A stretch of DNA of 64,000 nt from Gavia stellata (GCF_030936135.1 NC_082597.1:40219095-40283094), one strand, 5' to 3'. Positions 1 to 13,700 are shown, counted from the stretch's first letter. Program-made: numbers and translations. The notes: a model not told the origin generated them from the sequence alone.

Positions 1-664
1 GCATTCTGCAGTGCCATTTAACACACCAGTTGTTTCATGAAATAACTAGAAAGGCCAGGAAATGGTCTTCTGTGATACTGTAAGTGAATGTATTATTTAT
101 GGAAATTAATGGGCATACCAGAGTCCTTCTTCTGCTCTTTACATCCCATTCCAGGGCAGAGTGTAAAGTGCTGTGTTCCTCACTGGCTTTTTTTCCCTAA
201 AACTATGATGTTACGGGAGGGAGCGGGGTGAGCTGCAGCCATAGGGCACCCCCTGAGTAGGCTGGAGGCAGCTCCCTCCACCCAGTCCCAGCCAGAGCAT
301 CGGAGGGCTTTTGCTCAGCAAACCTTGCTAACATGGGTTCACTGGGGCTCACTCACTCAGTTTTGCTTCCGAGTTGTACAGGGGGGATGTCAGAGTGCTC
401 CTTCACCTTGTCTCTTTTGGGGCTCGTGAGGATTTCCATCAGCCCTGGGTCCCTAGGGGCTTTGGTGCGGTGGTCTGGGCTGTCAGGCTGGTTTGACCAA
501 GTGCAGGAGCTGGAAAGCTGGAGGGCAGTGTTGGGCCATAAGTCAGCCTGATGCTGTTTCTCTGTGGTAAATTAACTATCACCTGTCACAAAAGTCTTGA
601 GTTAAAAGGGCAATACTTAAAAAAAGGCAAACCGATCCCGTCTCAATCAGTGCATCGCATACAG

Positions 665-763
665 TTTCTTGTAGACTGCAGAAGACTGTCCAGCTTGCCT
701 CACATAAGCTTCACGATAGGACACCACGAGTACAAGCTGACAGCAGAGCAATACATCGTAAAG
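665..763 (+). CDS. Aspartic protease penultimate exon
   Basis: The acceptor AG is at 663-664 and the donor GTGCGT starts at 764. It encodes a beta-strand-rich part of the C-terminal lobe, including the SSLPHISFTIG stretch typical of the family. No convincing upstream exon with the second catalytic DTG triplet was found in 1-664, so the preceding intron is longer than about 660 nt. Confidence 0.85.
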
Positions 764-1035
764 GTGCGTATCTGTGGGGTCCCTGGTCCCCTGTCCCTGC
801 TCCCTGACCCGGGGCTGGAGCAGGTGGCCACAAGGACAGGTGCTTTCCCTTCCAGGAGTCTATGGAAGACCAAACCTTCTGCATGAGCGGCTTTCAGTCT
901 CTCGACATCACCACTCGCACCGGCCCACTCTGGATTTTAGGAGATGTCTTTATGTCTGCGTTTTACTGCATTTTTGACCGTGGGAATGACAGAGTGGGAT
1001 TTGCAAAAGCTGTTCATAGGAAGGATTACTACTGA
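665..1035 (+). CDS. Pepsin-family aspartic protease, cathepsin D/E-like, last two coding exons (partial)
   Basis: Seen: an exon at 665-763 (99 nt, 33 codons, phase 0) and a terminal exon at 856-1035 that ends in TGA, separated by a 92-nt GT/AG intron. Together they encode the C-terminal lobe of an A1-family aspartic protease. It contains the conserved segment PLWILGDVF, then FDRGNDRVGFA, and the two cysteines (VDC in the first exon, TFC in the second) that form the family's last disulfide. Known: 99 nt is, from memory, the usual size of the penultimate exon in cathepsin D/E and pepsinogen genes. These enzymes are made as secreted or lysosomal zymogens with two catalytic Asp residues; both lie in exons upstream of this window. 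The C-terminus carries a short extension ending RKDYY. The gene is convergent with BEST3. Subfamily (cathepsin E-like, nothepsin or embryonic pepsinogen) cannot be fixed from about 92 residues. Confidence 0.88.
856..1035 (+). CDS. Aspartic protease terminal exon
   Basis: It follows acceptor TTCCAG at 850-855 and encodes 59 residues plus TGA at 1033-1035. The PLWILGDVF and FDRGNDRVGFA motifs are diagnostic of pepsin-family C-termini. Confidence 0.88.
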   Translation, partial: ESMEDQTFCMSGFQSLDITTRTGPLWILGDVFMSAFYCIFDRGNDRVGFAKAVHRKDYY

Positions 1036-2030
1036 GTCGTGACAGCATTTATACTGCCTTAACTCGAATGTTAATGTAATGATCTTCAACGCACGTGTGA
1101 AGAAGGGCTTTAACTGCAACTCTGGACCTAAATGCAGTCATGTTTGGGCTTTGGGGTGATCCTTGTCCGGAATTATATAGTTTGGTTCAATCTCTATATG
1201 TTTACAACTGAGAAACAATTTTTCCTGAACAACTGATGGACACCACAGCTCTCAGGATGAAGTGAAAACAGCTCAACACTCAGGTTTGCAAAAGAGCAGG
1301 AAGGATAAAAATGCTGAACAGTGCCAGGCTGACAAGATAGCAGTTATGAGTGAAGGCAACTAATCCCAGTCTGGTCTGGTCTGGGTACCCTTTTTTCTTC
1401 TCATGTGCTAGTTTCTACCTCATTTCCTACTGCTTTCCTTTTCCTCACTATTTTCCACAGCTGGGGTTTTGTCCAACCTTGTTTCTCTTTACATGGGCTT
1501 GCTCCAACCAGTTTATATAAAGGGGAATTTGACTGATGCCTGTGTGGCCACTAATTTCCACTACTGTTCCTTGCACACAATTTCCTGCTCCTTACGCCAT
1601 CTCTCAAACCTTCTTTTTCCCTTGGGTTCATTCTTGCTTGAGACTTTTCTCCTCTTTTGGGTCTCAATGTTCAATGTCTGTGTCTTAGGTCAGATGATGC
1701 TTTTAGCATCTGACATCTCTGCCCCATGGCAGCATGGGCATCTATTCGCATTACAAAAACCAGACTGCAACCCTTGCAAAGGGAGCTGCAAAGGGATACT
1801 GCAGCGTCCCTCCACCTCAGATGAGTTATGAGACCAATGCACCAGCACTAGACATCTACTACCCCTTCCTCAGCCACTTCTTGTCAGCAGTGGTAGCAGC
1901 TTCAGCACTGGCAGAGGTGTGAAACAGCCACGGGTAGCTGCGCTGATTTGGCAAAAGAAGATTCACTTCAATTATACCCATTGGAGTACTTTTTTGCATT
2001 GCTAAAGCTGATACTGCCACCGTACACGTG

Positions 2031-2036
2031 AATAAA
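2031..2036 (+). terminator. Candidate polyadenylation signal for the aspartic protease gene
   Basis: This is an AATAAA hexamer about 1 kb after the stop codon, followed by a GT/T-rich stretch (about 2053-2095). It would give a 3' UTR of about 1 kb. Position and sequence are the only evidence. Confidence 0.35.
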
Positions 2037-5000
2037 ACTTAACCAAGCAAAATGTGATTTGGTCTTAGTGCTGTTTCAGTTTCATTTATGTTTTCTTATA
2101 GTGGTTCCTGTGCCGGAGAGCTGGGGAGGAGAGGGTGCAACAGCAATTGAAAATCCGGGTTGCTCTGCAGCCTGGAGGGGAGAGGTGGGATGTGTTGGGG
2201 TGTTGTGTCTCCCTAAAGCCGAAAAATGTCTGCAGCCCCAGCCCTGGGCACTGGCCACCTCCAGGCAGGGCAGGGCCATGAGGAACTGGAGACTGGCCCC
2301 ACTGCGGCATCGCTGGGGCAGGGGCTGGCAGCCCCGGGGGACTTGCTGCTGACTCCTGTCTGGATGTGCTTAGCACAGACCAAACGCAACATCCATTACT
2401 GGCCTTGGCAGCGTTACAATCATGGCCCCTTAGATTTTGAGGCTTCAGTTGTAAGGCTCAATAGTATTACTAAAACGAGACGGTTTGCCTGTAGGTATCT
2501 CTGAAATACTGATCATGCCTGCCAGTATGAAATACTCCCTCTCTCCTGTGCATGTTTTCATAACTCTCTATTTGCCGCCACGTTGTGTTACACATTTGGC
2601 ATCCAGACTATCCACCTCTAGCAACGGGGACTCTGCTGTTAGTTCTCTCTTTGCAGACTGAGCTGTATGAAGTTACCATGTATTTCAGGCCAATCTTGCC
2701 TTGTTTCCCCATTGTCCATATCACTCTTAAAGAGTGACCATGAGCTAACTTACTTGTCTAGAAAATGTCATTTGTTTGGTCATAAACTAAGACAAGCAAA
2801 CATCTATAGAGCCCTATCACTCATTTAACAGCAGTGGGGTATTTTTGTTTTCTCTACTATGCAGCAGACAACACTCCGGTACATTTCCATTATTTCTAAA
2901 ATAAGTGTATATTCCTCAAACATGATCTTGCAGTCAGAGTTAGAGATCTGTTATTTATTTGGAGGGTTTTAAGGGTGGTGGGACATGTCCCTGCAGCCGG
3001 TTGGTCCCTGCACCGACATCTCGACCCTACAAATTCCAGCGCAGAGCGTGAAAACATCCTAGAAATAGGTGAAAAGTCAGGCAGCACATGCAGGGACTGG
3101 CCCTCTCTTTGTTCTGATGTATCTCATCCTGCTCAAGATTAACACCAACTGATGGGAGCAAGCTGCTGCTCTGACCTATTTGTCTATCCTAACCCTATTC
3201 TCTCCTCAGTCTTTCCCAGCTTTGCCAACTTCTGTAGGTCTGCCTCGCTGTTCCTGGTAGACATCAAGCTGACTTGCGTGGAAGGTCGAACCTTTGCCAG
3301 AAGTGCTTCTTGGTAGTTCAATACAGTCAAGATGACTATGTTTCTCTAAGTGCCTTTATTCATGCAATAGTTTGACATTGTTTATACTGGTGGACATGAA
3401 TTGTAAATTGTTGGGTTTGCTAAAATAGTCCATTTACCACACTAAGGCAAAAAGTTCACTGAGAGAAGTGCCTAAGAGAGCACATAATCCCAAAAGATAA
3501 TTTAATACAAATTAGAGCCCACAGATGTTTGTGAAAGTGAGATAACAAACTAAATGAGGAGAGGAAATTTTTCTGATAACTCATCCCAGCGCTAGCTTCT
3601 TTACAAGCAACGAACAGAATATTATAGCTAACCTGGAGCTTGCCTGCTACGTGTGAAATGCTATTTGTGTATTGCAGATAACATTGTGAGACTTCAGAGC
3701 TGTCATTCCTAATTTAACATGCATCTACATGTCTAATAGACTACCCCTGTGATGCTTTTATCTACCTAATGGCTACTGTGTGGCCACCCTTAGCCTCCAT
3801 CAAAGAATGAACACAGTTGCTGGGCCAGGGAGTGCTGGCAGAGTGAGTGGAAGAGGTAGCAAAATCATTGCTCATGACGTACATAATGTCCTGGTGGAAA
3901 GCAGCAGTGTGCGTCCTAGGTGGTGGCCGAGCTGAGAAGAAGATGATGGAAGATGAGCAGAGCTGGACAACGAGAAGCTAGGAAGGCTTCTTCAGGCTTA
4001 GCAGTGCCGGGATGAAACATGCTGATGTCTGGGTTGGGGAGGATGAGCACTTTGCTCCAACACCCTAAGCCCTGGTGGAAGCTGTGTGAAGGAGGAGAGT
4101 AAGGAGGTGTGGTGGGACTGGACCTTCAGTGCAGATTTGTAGTGGGCACTTTACAGTCATCTCTAATTTCTGGCTTGATTTCCCTTACAGAGAGAAGCAC
4201 AGTTCCTCAAGCTTATGTACTGTGAGGAGAGAGATAGATAATAGGCTAGACTTTCTCCACAGCTGTTGAAAACCCTTCCTATATATGTACAGCTGGGACA
4301 AGTAAGGCCAAACTCCCCTGAAACTTGTATTGCTCTCCTGACTTTAACAAAGTGCTATAGAGGAGTGTTTCAGGCTCCCAAGGAGAGCAGCAGTTACTTT
4401 AATTTTGAGTCAAACTGTGTGACTGGAGCTGTCTGGGTATCCTGAAAATGTATCGTTTATACTTAAAATTTAATATTTGTTAAAGTTAAGCTCATTGGTA
4501 AATGGAGTTCCTTGACAGTTGCAGATGCAATTAAATTGAGAAAATATTGACTTGAAAAGTGTGGCTTCAGCTAAAATAAGAAATAAGGAGTAGGGAAGAA
4601 AGGGAATGCTGGAGGAAAATATTTTTTTCTCTGCTGATGTAGGGAAGGGAAAACTATGCGTTTCCACCATTCCAGGCCGATAGAGTCCTCTTCCCCAGGG
4701 ACAGTCAGCAGTCTGGGGCTCTGATGACTGAAAAGGTAGAGGATGCTGCAGAAGCTGGGTAATGCCTAGTAAGGGTCATCCAGAAAACAGGATTGTTAGG
4801 CTAAGGTGCTGTTTATTTCAATACAATTTCACTTTGTTGAAGTTCTCGTTTTGTAAATCAAACCTGAACATAGCAACTTCATTTGCCTGAGGACTTGATG
4901 CAAAGTGGCAAGGGTGAGGTTGCACCAGAACGTCTTAGTCCAAAACTGTGATCAAAACTCACTACTCAGTTGTTGTCAGACACTGGCGTCACCTCATCTC

Positions 5001-6183
5001 ATGGTGTGAAGAAGTGCCTTCATAGGTGCCTGGGAAATTTGTGCTTGGCTTTTCTGCATGCCTGAAGCTCCCATACTATGAGTTTGAACAGCTCTTCCTT
5101 GGGCTAAGTGTCCTCTGCTTCCTGATGGGGATACATATGCTTTCACCTAGTGTCTTTGAAGGGTTTGAAAGGGTGGCACTGCTCAGACCATGGCTAATGC
5201 ACACCAGCAGGAGCCGGTTCCCAGACTGAAACGAAGCTGGAAGAAGTAGAAGTGGGGAGGGCAGATGAGATAGCAGAGTCCTGCTATATGTGATAGCCTG
5301 CCACAAGGGCTCCTCGCCTAAGCTGCTGGCAAGACGAGACGGAGCAGGCAGGTCCATTCATTCCCTTCCCAGCTTCAGGGGGTCCTGAAGACTCCCAGCA
5401 GCCATTGGTGCTGTCTATTACCCTGCTAGAGACACTAGTTTGTTGTCTGAAGTGCAGTCTTTTGGGCAAGAGAGCTGGGTGGACTTGCTGTCCATACAGT
5501 CCACACTGCTTGCTGGCTGCTGCAGCCCCCATAATTTTCTGTGTCTCCTCCCATCTCTGTTCTTCCCAGCCCCTGAGCTACCTGGTCTCTCTCTTGTCTA
5601 AGGAGACCATCTCCTTGGATACTCACTCGTGAGGGAATGCTGACATCACTCTCTGGACTGCGTTCGTGTAGATATGGGTTAGAGCTAAAAACAGAGTCAC
5701 CGCTGCTTTTGGGGCCTGCTTTGAGATTTCTTGCAGGAGCAGCAGCTGAAAGGACAGGCTGCTACCAGGAGGTGGCTTGGCCACCACTGGAGCAGCAGGA
5801 GCCACCTAATGCTGGCTCAGGTTTGCGTTAATGGAGAACCTGTGTGGTACACCTGGGCAGCATGGGAACAGGGGACGGTGGAAGGAAGCAGAGAGCAATT
5901 TTTGCTAGCAGTCCTGGGCCATTTGGTTGTCTCCCTGGGATGACTGCAGCCTGTGTGCTGCCAGCTGAAGACCTCCGCAAGAGTAGAGCCCTAAGCTCAG
6001 TTGCCCCTGCAGCTCCATCACCTCTTTAGAGAGTGCCACAGCCCTGTCATCACTAGGGAGGCCACCTAGGAACAGCGTTTTACAATAAACACCACTAGGT
6101 ACGCCACATACATACTCCAAGGGGCGGAAACCAAGGCTCACACCTCCCATGCCCAGTTCATCTGCAGTTTTGCCTCTTCCATT

Positions 6184-6218
6184 TTTATTAATGAAGTTAA
6201 ACATTTAATCCTTTTATT
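6184..6218 (-). terminator. BEST3: Candidate BEST3 polyadenylation signals
   Basis: Two AATAAA hexamers on the minus strand (plus-strand TTTATT at 6184-6189 and 6213-6218) lie about 610-640 nt after the BEST3 stop codon. There is no other support. Confidence 0.3.
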
Positions 6219-6824
6219 TTCCCACTCTGTAGTGGCATAGCTTCAGCAGAAGCGGGGCAGGCTCTTGCCCCACACAAGCGAAGAGCCTGATTTTTCAAGC
6301 GTTCTTCCAGGCAGTGAGAAATGGTGGGCTGAATCTTTCCAGGCTGAGGAGGGAATTGAGCCCACACCTCCTCTTCTAGCCACTTGAGTAGAAACGAAAA
6401 CTGTTGGTAGGTCTTACAAGGATGTCATGGTCCTTAATCCGAAGGCATGGCCAAAGGTGGTGATGTTCAGGGTGGATTTAAAGTGTACAGAGCCACCTCC
6501 GCTCTTCCGATAACCTTAGTGGTTCCTCACGGTGAGCCCACACAGCTCACTGCCATGTGCACTGGCTGGTTTGCATCCACTCCTGAGGCTCCCAGTTCTC
6601 CCCATAAATGTTTTCCCCACAGGGTCACAGATTTCAAGCCATTGACCAAGTGCCTTAAAGCATGTCACCACAATGCCTCCTGTTTAGGTGCCCAGATCCT
6701 CTGCTGGATCTTGCTCAGGACTTGTCTGAGCATCATGTCTGCCCTTCTGCTCTTTCAGCAAATCTGCTTGAGAATCACTTTCAAGAGAAGACAGAAAGTT
6801 CAGTCAGACCCAGGGGAAGCACGG

Positions 6825-7731
6825 TCAAAGTTTTCTTTCACTTTTCTCATTAGAAAATTCTACTATGGCTGTTTCTTTAGTATCCAGGTTTTCCCATAAG
6901 TGCTGCATCTCAAACGTCTCTGGAGCAGCAGCAGAAGCAACATTTTTTCCATCACTGAGGGTCCTTTGCTGTGAAGCTGTCCCAGGATCTGTTAAAGGCA
7001 ATGCAGCATCGGCATTTGACACTGTGTTGTGACTATGGAAGCTTGGTAAACTCCATCGCTGAAGGTTTCTCTCATGATCTGTTATGAAACCGGCTATGTT
7101 ACTACCGTGGGGTTCATGTTTGGGCTCCCCTATCACAGTAGGAAGTGACTGATGCATCCCAGAGCCTGGGAGGTATGTAGTCCTTTCTGGGGGGAAAAAA
7201 GGATGGTCCAGTATAGTCACATTTGCCTCAGTTAGGCTCCTTTGGAACTTCTCTTCTGGCATGCTTGCGGTGTGCTCTGTTTGCAGATCTGGTTTGCCCA
7301 GCACATCGGGTGCTTTCTCCTCGGCTTCAGAGATGATGACTTCAGGAACTGGCTTGTTTGTCTCGGATGAGGTGTCACTGTCGCCGAACTGTGCCTCGTT
7401 CCTTGAGGCTTCCGTTATGGGTCCTAGATCTCTGCTACTATGAAGTCTGTTACTTCTGTCAACTCCTTCATGTTTCTTCTTGAAGCTTGAGGTAGAGTGT
7501 CTCCCTCTTGTGTGCATTTCTTGCAACTGTCTAATGTGCCCCTTTTCATCTGCTGGGAAAAACACCGAATTCTCACTTGTCTGCCGACTGTAGCGCCGGT
7601 GAGCCGGGGACGAAGGGCCCTCATGGACACTGAGAAATCTCTTGACTCTTCTCAGCACTGATCCTTGTCTTCGGTGTTTCTCCTCTTCCCAGGGCCACTC
7701 CTCCCCGTAGAGGAATTCGGTATCAGCCAGC
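6825..7731 (-). CDS. BEST3: BEST3 exon 10 (last coding exon, cytoplasmic tail)
   Basis: Acceptor TTGGCAG ends at 7732 and the exon encodes 302 residues plus stop. It begins at [19 protein letters not shown] and carries the basic [11 protein letters not shown] segment, then a Ser/Thr/Pro- and acid-rich low-complexity tail, then [10 protein letters not shown] near the C-terminus. The split Gly codon matches the exon 9 donor. Confidence 0.95.
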
Positions 7732-10700
7732 CTGCCAAATAAACCCAGGTAGTAGGTGTCACTTACATACAAGAAGCCTGCGATCTACATGCACATATAT
7801 CCCGCTATCTCAGCAGGACCTCAAGCCCTAGTGTGTCCCCAGGGAAGAGCATGGAAGGGGTGAAAAAGGGGTGAGGGTGCCAGGAAATAGTGCCTGTGCC
7901 TTTGGACCAGCCAGATCACTTAGAAAGCTCTCCACGTCCAGGTGTCTCTTCTCCTGAGGACCAGGCTGGGAGGGCATCCAGCCAGGCACCTGGCCCCATT
8001 TCGTATTTGGGCTGCAGCCCTCTGCAGCAGCTCTGCATGGTTAGGCTTGTGCTTAGGGTGAGGGAAAGGGGAGGAAGAAACCCTGCTCGGTGCTGTAGAT
8101 ATTTTTTCAGGAGAATCCTTCGGGCAAAAATAACAACAGTGAAAAAGCTACTCCTGGAAACAGAGTGCGATGGTTTCAAAAAATGTTGGAACTACTCAGT
8201 TGACCAAATCTCACTTACTTCTGGGCCACAACAGTGTGTCTGAAAGTCCCACTTGTACCTGGTACTCTTCTCCTGCCCAGCCTCAGTGGTTCATGAGAAT
8301 GACTATTGCTTAATCTGCCAGACAATTCAGTACATATTACTGACTCAGTGCACCCCAGAAGACAAGTTAAATTGGCCCAGTTACCTGTCCTAAGGGCAAG
8401 GATGGCAAAGGGGCTCAGGCCAAGTCTGAGGTGAGGAGCACATGGAGGCTACGCTAACCTGGAGGTACAGAGGAATTTCATCCAGCATTTGTGAAGATGT
8501 TGGCTTGAGGGAACTGGAGAAGGCTTTGGATTTGGGCTCAAGTTTTATATATTTGCTTTGGACTTGGATGAATCTTTAGACCTTGTTTTTGAAGTCTGCC
8601 TAAGAACTACCTATATTTTTTTTCGAAAGATTAACAGAGGAACGGTTCAGAGGAGAAAATAATTAATAAAAACTTCAACACATCAAAGCTCCTTGCATTT
8701 CACAGGGGCTAACATGGAGCCATTTTTCATTCACTCCCCCCTTCACTTTTTGTGTGAAGTGCTTCTTACTAAAAAATTGTTTGCAAACTTAATAATGTTT
8801 CTTCTTTTCTTTGCCACTTTTTTCCCCTAGCAATTGCAGTAAAATAAATTATATTCTATGGGTTTTTCTTCTTTACTGATTTACTTTCTTCTTTACTTTT
8901 CTTTTGGCCATTTTATAGTTTTTCCAGAAGGAAGTAAATTCTGAAAAGGCTGTGTGTGATAAAAGGAACTCATATAAAGCATTGCTTTTTGTACTAGAAC
9001 GCATGCAAAAATGGAAAAATAAGAGGAATAAAAATGAGAAAACACCTATTTCCTGGCCAAATGAAGCAAACAATTAAGCACATTTTATTTTGATAAAGGC
9101 TGGAAAATTTTGGAAAAATTGAAAAATTCTAGAGATAAGTTTTAAAGTTAAAAAAATGGCTACTCTAAAGTTTTTGAAAAGATTTTCAGATAAAAATGTC
9201 TACTTGCCCTGGTATTTTTTCAGGCACGGTGGTGTTTACACTTACTGAGCTGTTCTATATTACAGCATGTCACGAGTGTTTAAACTCAACAGCTTCTAAG
9301 CTGACTGGCCTATCACTGATTTCTCGTATAGGTCTTGACAACATGGGGCAATCCGGTACCTTCTATATGTTTCTTTATAACTATGGTTCTTGTGTTGATC
9401 TCTGCAAATAACTCCTCTTCTTTATCTTTTCACAAAATCTGATCACTCCAACTTCTATGCCTAGATTATTAGCCGATGAAAAGTCATACAATGTTTAAGA
9501 TCATTTCTTGTTTATCTTCACAAAAATCTGGAGTGCTTTTAGCCATCATCTGATAACAAAACAAGCTATTTTGCTAACTGGGGGGTGTATGAAGAAGTTC
9601 TAGTAAATAAAAAATTATTAAGAAAAGTCAGTCACTGCCTTCAGGTGTCATCCTGTGCTCACAGCCTATCAACAAACCCTCCCTGTGAACATACTCTATT
9701 TATTAATTACACAATTTAAGCAATAGGTGCATAATTCATATCAGCACATGGACCAGTGGAGACATCATCCCACCAACACCAGACTGTCCGCCCCCCCTCA
9801 GTAGCATCATTTCCCATCTTCATCTTCCCCGTTCACAGTATCATCACAGCCCACAGCCCTGTGCTGTCAGTCAACGTGGGCTGTAGGGGTGGTGATCTTT
9901 CTGATGGCATTAAGGACCCTTAGTGCCACTCACCCCATTTCAATAGTCGATCCGAGGAACGAAGGAATACAGTAATCAGCAGCTGCTTTTGTGTAGGGCG
10001 GCCGGGCAGAGGAATCGTTCCAGTAAATATCTTTCTCCATCCTCGGTAAGTTCATGTGCATCTCGTCCACCGCCAGAAGAGAGACCTTAGATTTTTTTTG
10101 GTATAAATCACATCACTTTCAACATAGTACAGTATACAAAATAATCTGCTTTGTACTCCCTGGGTAAACATTTCTTTCAGAAACCCTTTAAAGTAAGCTG
10201 TGTATGCTGAGCTGGGCATTGGGAGGAGACTCAGTATTGTAAAATATACCCCCTATACCCTCCTATACTCATGAAAGCACAAATTTTATTGTAACTTGAG
10301 TCTTCTATGCTGCAAAGGTATTTGCATCAGACTGAAGTCCTTTCCTTATGCATGATGTAGTTAAACGGACATATGATCCTCCACGTGCTATGGGAAGTCT
10401 GTGTCGAGTATTAGTTGTGCTCCTTAAAATGTCCAGAGGTTGAGAAGCTTTCTGATAGGCTTCGTCCACATTTTAAGACATTCAGAACAAAGTATGTTAC
10501 CATACTGTTCTAGGGCCTTCCAATGTATTTTATACAAAGGGCTCTGAGGCACCATAGCATGAGTAGACTGAAATGGTGTTAAGCCAGAGAGCATCTTTGG
10601 TAGCATGAAGGCCTTTCCCACACCTGCGTGTACCTGCATCACTTGCTTTGCTTAACATGCTGGTTTGCTTGCCCTGCCCTTGCTCCCTCTAAAATCTGGG

Positions 10701-13700
10701 TTCTGCTTTGCAGTCTCAGTGGTCCCCAGCAAACGTAGGGTCCAACAGCAGCTCAACCCTATGCTTGGCTCTACCTGCAAGGGGAGCAGCAGGTGCAATG
10801 GGACCTCTTCGTGTCTTTGGGATCCTTCATGACATGACAGCCAGGGGCTGTTTGGGAATCAGGGGTAACTGCAATAAATCTGTACTGTGGCCATCTCACA
10901 GCTCCTGCCACTGAGGACACTGGCTCCTGTGCTGACCACAGATGCTGTTATGGGCGGCAGCATCGCAACATGAATCATGGTATGGGCCCTGCTTGTTAGT
11001 TCAGGGCCCTGCTTGGTCTTTGTGATATCTTTACTGCCTTTTTTTTTTAAAAGGAAGATTCATATACAATATTGTAACCTCTAGACATTCAATTAGCAAA
11101 ATGTATTCTCATGTCTCTGGGAATAGATGGCTTTTGGATTTTGCAGGCTTGACCTACATTATGTGTTTTTTCAGGCATAAAGTGAGCTTATAGTTTGAGG
11201 TCAGCTGTTTGCATGTTTAGTCAGGCATCAAGAAATGCCAAATACCTAAATCACGATGCATTCGGTTGTAAAAATAAAATCTGGGGATCACAGCTGTAGA
11301 TACTCTTTCAGGGAAAGAATTTGTTTTGATGACACTTGTTGCTTTTAATTTGTACCGCAATATAAGAAATAGGCTTAAATGTAATGATAATCTATGGTAC
11401 GGTAAAGCTGCAAGAAGAAATAACAACAGCAACCTGTAAATTTCTGTCAATGCACCAGTTAGTTTCAAAATCATCATCATCCTCTCCAAATGGATTAATA
11501 AGTTGTTCAGCCACCTGAAAAGAAAATGAGACAGTGAATAGAGTTTGGCATGCCATGTCAGGACTGCTGCCGCAGAGAAAATAGGATTGGATTTTTCTTT
11601 GTCTCCCTGCCTGTCACTTGCAATCATAGCATGAACTCCCCTATGATGGTTTTGCCAGCCTAGCGAAGGAACAGCTTGCTTTCCCTATAGATTCATACCA
11701 GTGCCTTGTTGGTGCTGTCAATCATGATTGTCAGCACTGGCCTACTGGGAACTGAGACATGTCTGGGCCACGGTAATTGTCACATAAGACAGTCATTACC
11801 TTTCCTTACTGTTGTCTTGGGCTGATTTAAATGAATGGTTTAGCAGCTAGAGGCTCTGTTATTGCATTATGGTCTACGATACTCCACCAGGCCACTGGGC
11901 CAGTATTCCCAAGCCCTGCAGCTGGAGTCTGCGGGAGGGAGTACAGCTCGTCTCTCCAGCTCAGTCCTCAGCTCCTGCTTCTTTCTCAGGGGTGATGCTG
12001 ATGGCATCCCTCTGAAGCTTTTCAGGAAAAGCAGCCCGCCAAAAGACTTGTCTCAACTGGATGCCGTGCATCATGCTAGCCAAAGCCAAGAGATGGTATC
12101 TGAGTTTGTTCTTTAATTCAGCCTGCTGTTTTGGGTTTCTGTACATGAAGCGATTAAAACTGCAGGGGAGAAGCCCATCCTGTGGAGGAGACAACCAAAC
12201 AGTGAGCTCAGGCACCTTTGTGGTGAGGCGCCTTAGTCTGGGAACTAGGCTGGAAAGGAAACCTCTCTGGCTGCCCATAACCTTATCCAGCCCCGCACCC
12301 CGAAGGAAGAAATAAATAGAAAACCAACCAGAGACTAACCCCCCCCCCACCTTCCCATGATCACCAAAGTACATTGCGGGGAGAAAACTCATAGCTGCTG
12401 GGAAAGAAAAAAAAGATGAAATAGGAAAATTTAAATAAAAGAAAAAGTTTTAGGAAATTCAGAGTGCTTCTCTATTTCTTAGTTCCTTGGGAAACTAAGG
12501 TTAATTATCCTCTCCCCTTCATGCTTTTGTTTCTCTGTCTTTTTAAGCCCCAGTTTTGAAGCCAATCACGTTCTTACTGTCCTCCCAAGCCTTCCTGGTG
12601 GTCACCAGGGCCATGCACAGGAGCAGTGGCCACTTCCTTGGTTTAATGTGGATATGGGTGAAGCAACTGTATGATTAAACAGCCCTGCTCATGAACCTCG
12701 CTATGGATGCCTATGATCTAAATAACTTATAATAGTAAGGCAGTCACTCCCTGGCTATTTATTCCTATGTGCCTCTAGGTTGTACCAGTGGGTAAGGACT
12801 TGCTGAGTCTCCTAGGCCAGCACTTCCCAGGCCAGTGGTGGAAGATGACAAATGAACTGCTGAGCAGACTATCATGACAAAAACCCCACATAAGGCAGGA
12901 GGAATGAAAAGAAGACAGGGAACGCCTCTGCTCACACTTGTTGGCCTGCCCCATGGCATTAAATTTTGGGTATAGCTATGGAAGTGCTGCAATAGAAATA
13001 AGCCAGAATGCAAATTGCGTTGAGGCTCTCCAGGGAAGACACTGGATCAGCTCAGTGTACACTGGCGGATCACTGCCCAAAAATCCAATGCAAAACCTGT
13101 CACATGAGCTAAAAAAAGTGAGCAGGGCTGGGACAGAGGGAAATGCAGTGGTGGCCTTTTTCTTGGCTGACCTCGTCCTGGCGTGTGAGACACGACTTTA
13201 TTCTCTGGAAAGGAAAGTAGTGCTGTACAACTAAGTCCTATATTTGGACGGTTCATCTCTCCCCATAATGAAAATGGGGATTTAGAAGTGTCTCACGTGA
13301 TGGGAAACTTTGCCCTGTATTGTAGGTATAACAAACCAAGCCCAAGGCCAAGGAATGAGCTCAGTTTAGCCATCATTTCTGAGGAATTGCCAAGTTACTG
13401 GAAGTCAATAGCTCGGGGCCCTTTCTGCAGCCTGGCAGCCAAAGCCCAACACACTCAGCAGGAAACTGGCTGTAACCTTCAAGACAGAAATATCCTGACT
13501 CAGGGGCACTGCAGGTTCGAACAAACCTCCTGTCCGACAGAGCACTGCAGATATTAAATTCGCTTTTTAAAACTGCTTCTCCTCCCTTTCATTTTCTTAT
13601 GCAGAACATTTTTCAGTTTCAATGGCATCTTGTACCTGCCATAGCTAGGAGTTGGCTGGAAGCCCTGAGCCTAACTGGAAGAGGTGCTACTGACAGCCTT

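Larger units (their letters stand above)
1036..6824. other. Intergenic region between the aspartic protease and BEST3, no gene recognised
   Basis: It should contain the 3' UTRs of both convergent genes. Open frames here are short, overlap on both strands and show no domain or splice logic. No tRNA, rRNA or clear transposon was recognised. Candidate BEST3 polyadenylation signals lie near 6184-6218. Confidence 0.5.

Noticed and set aside
1469-1922. Two overlapping plus-strand frames after the aspartic protease
   Set aside because: They lie in the likely 3' UTR, have no recognised domain, and overlap in different frames.
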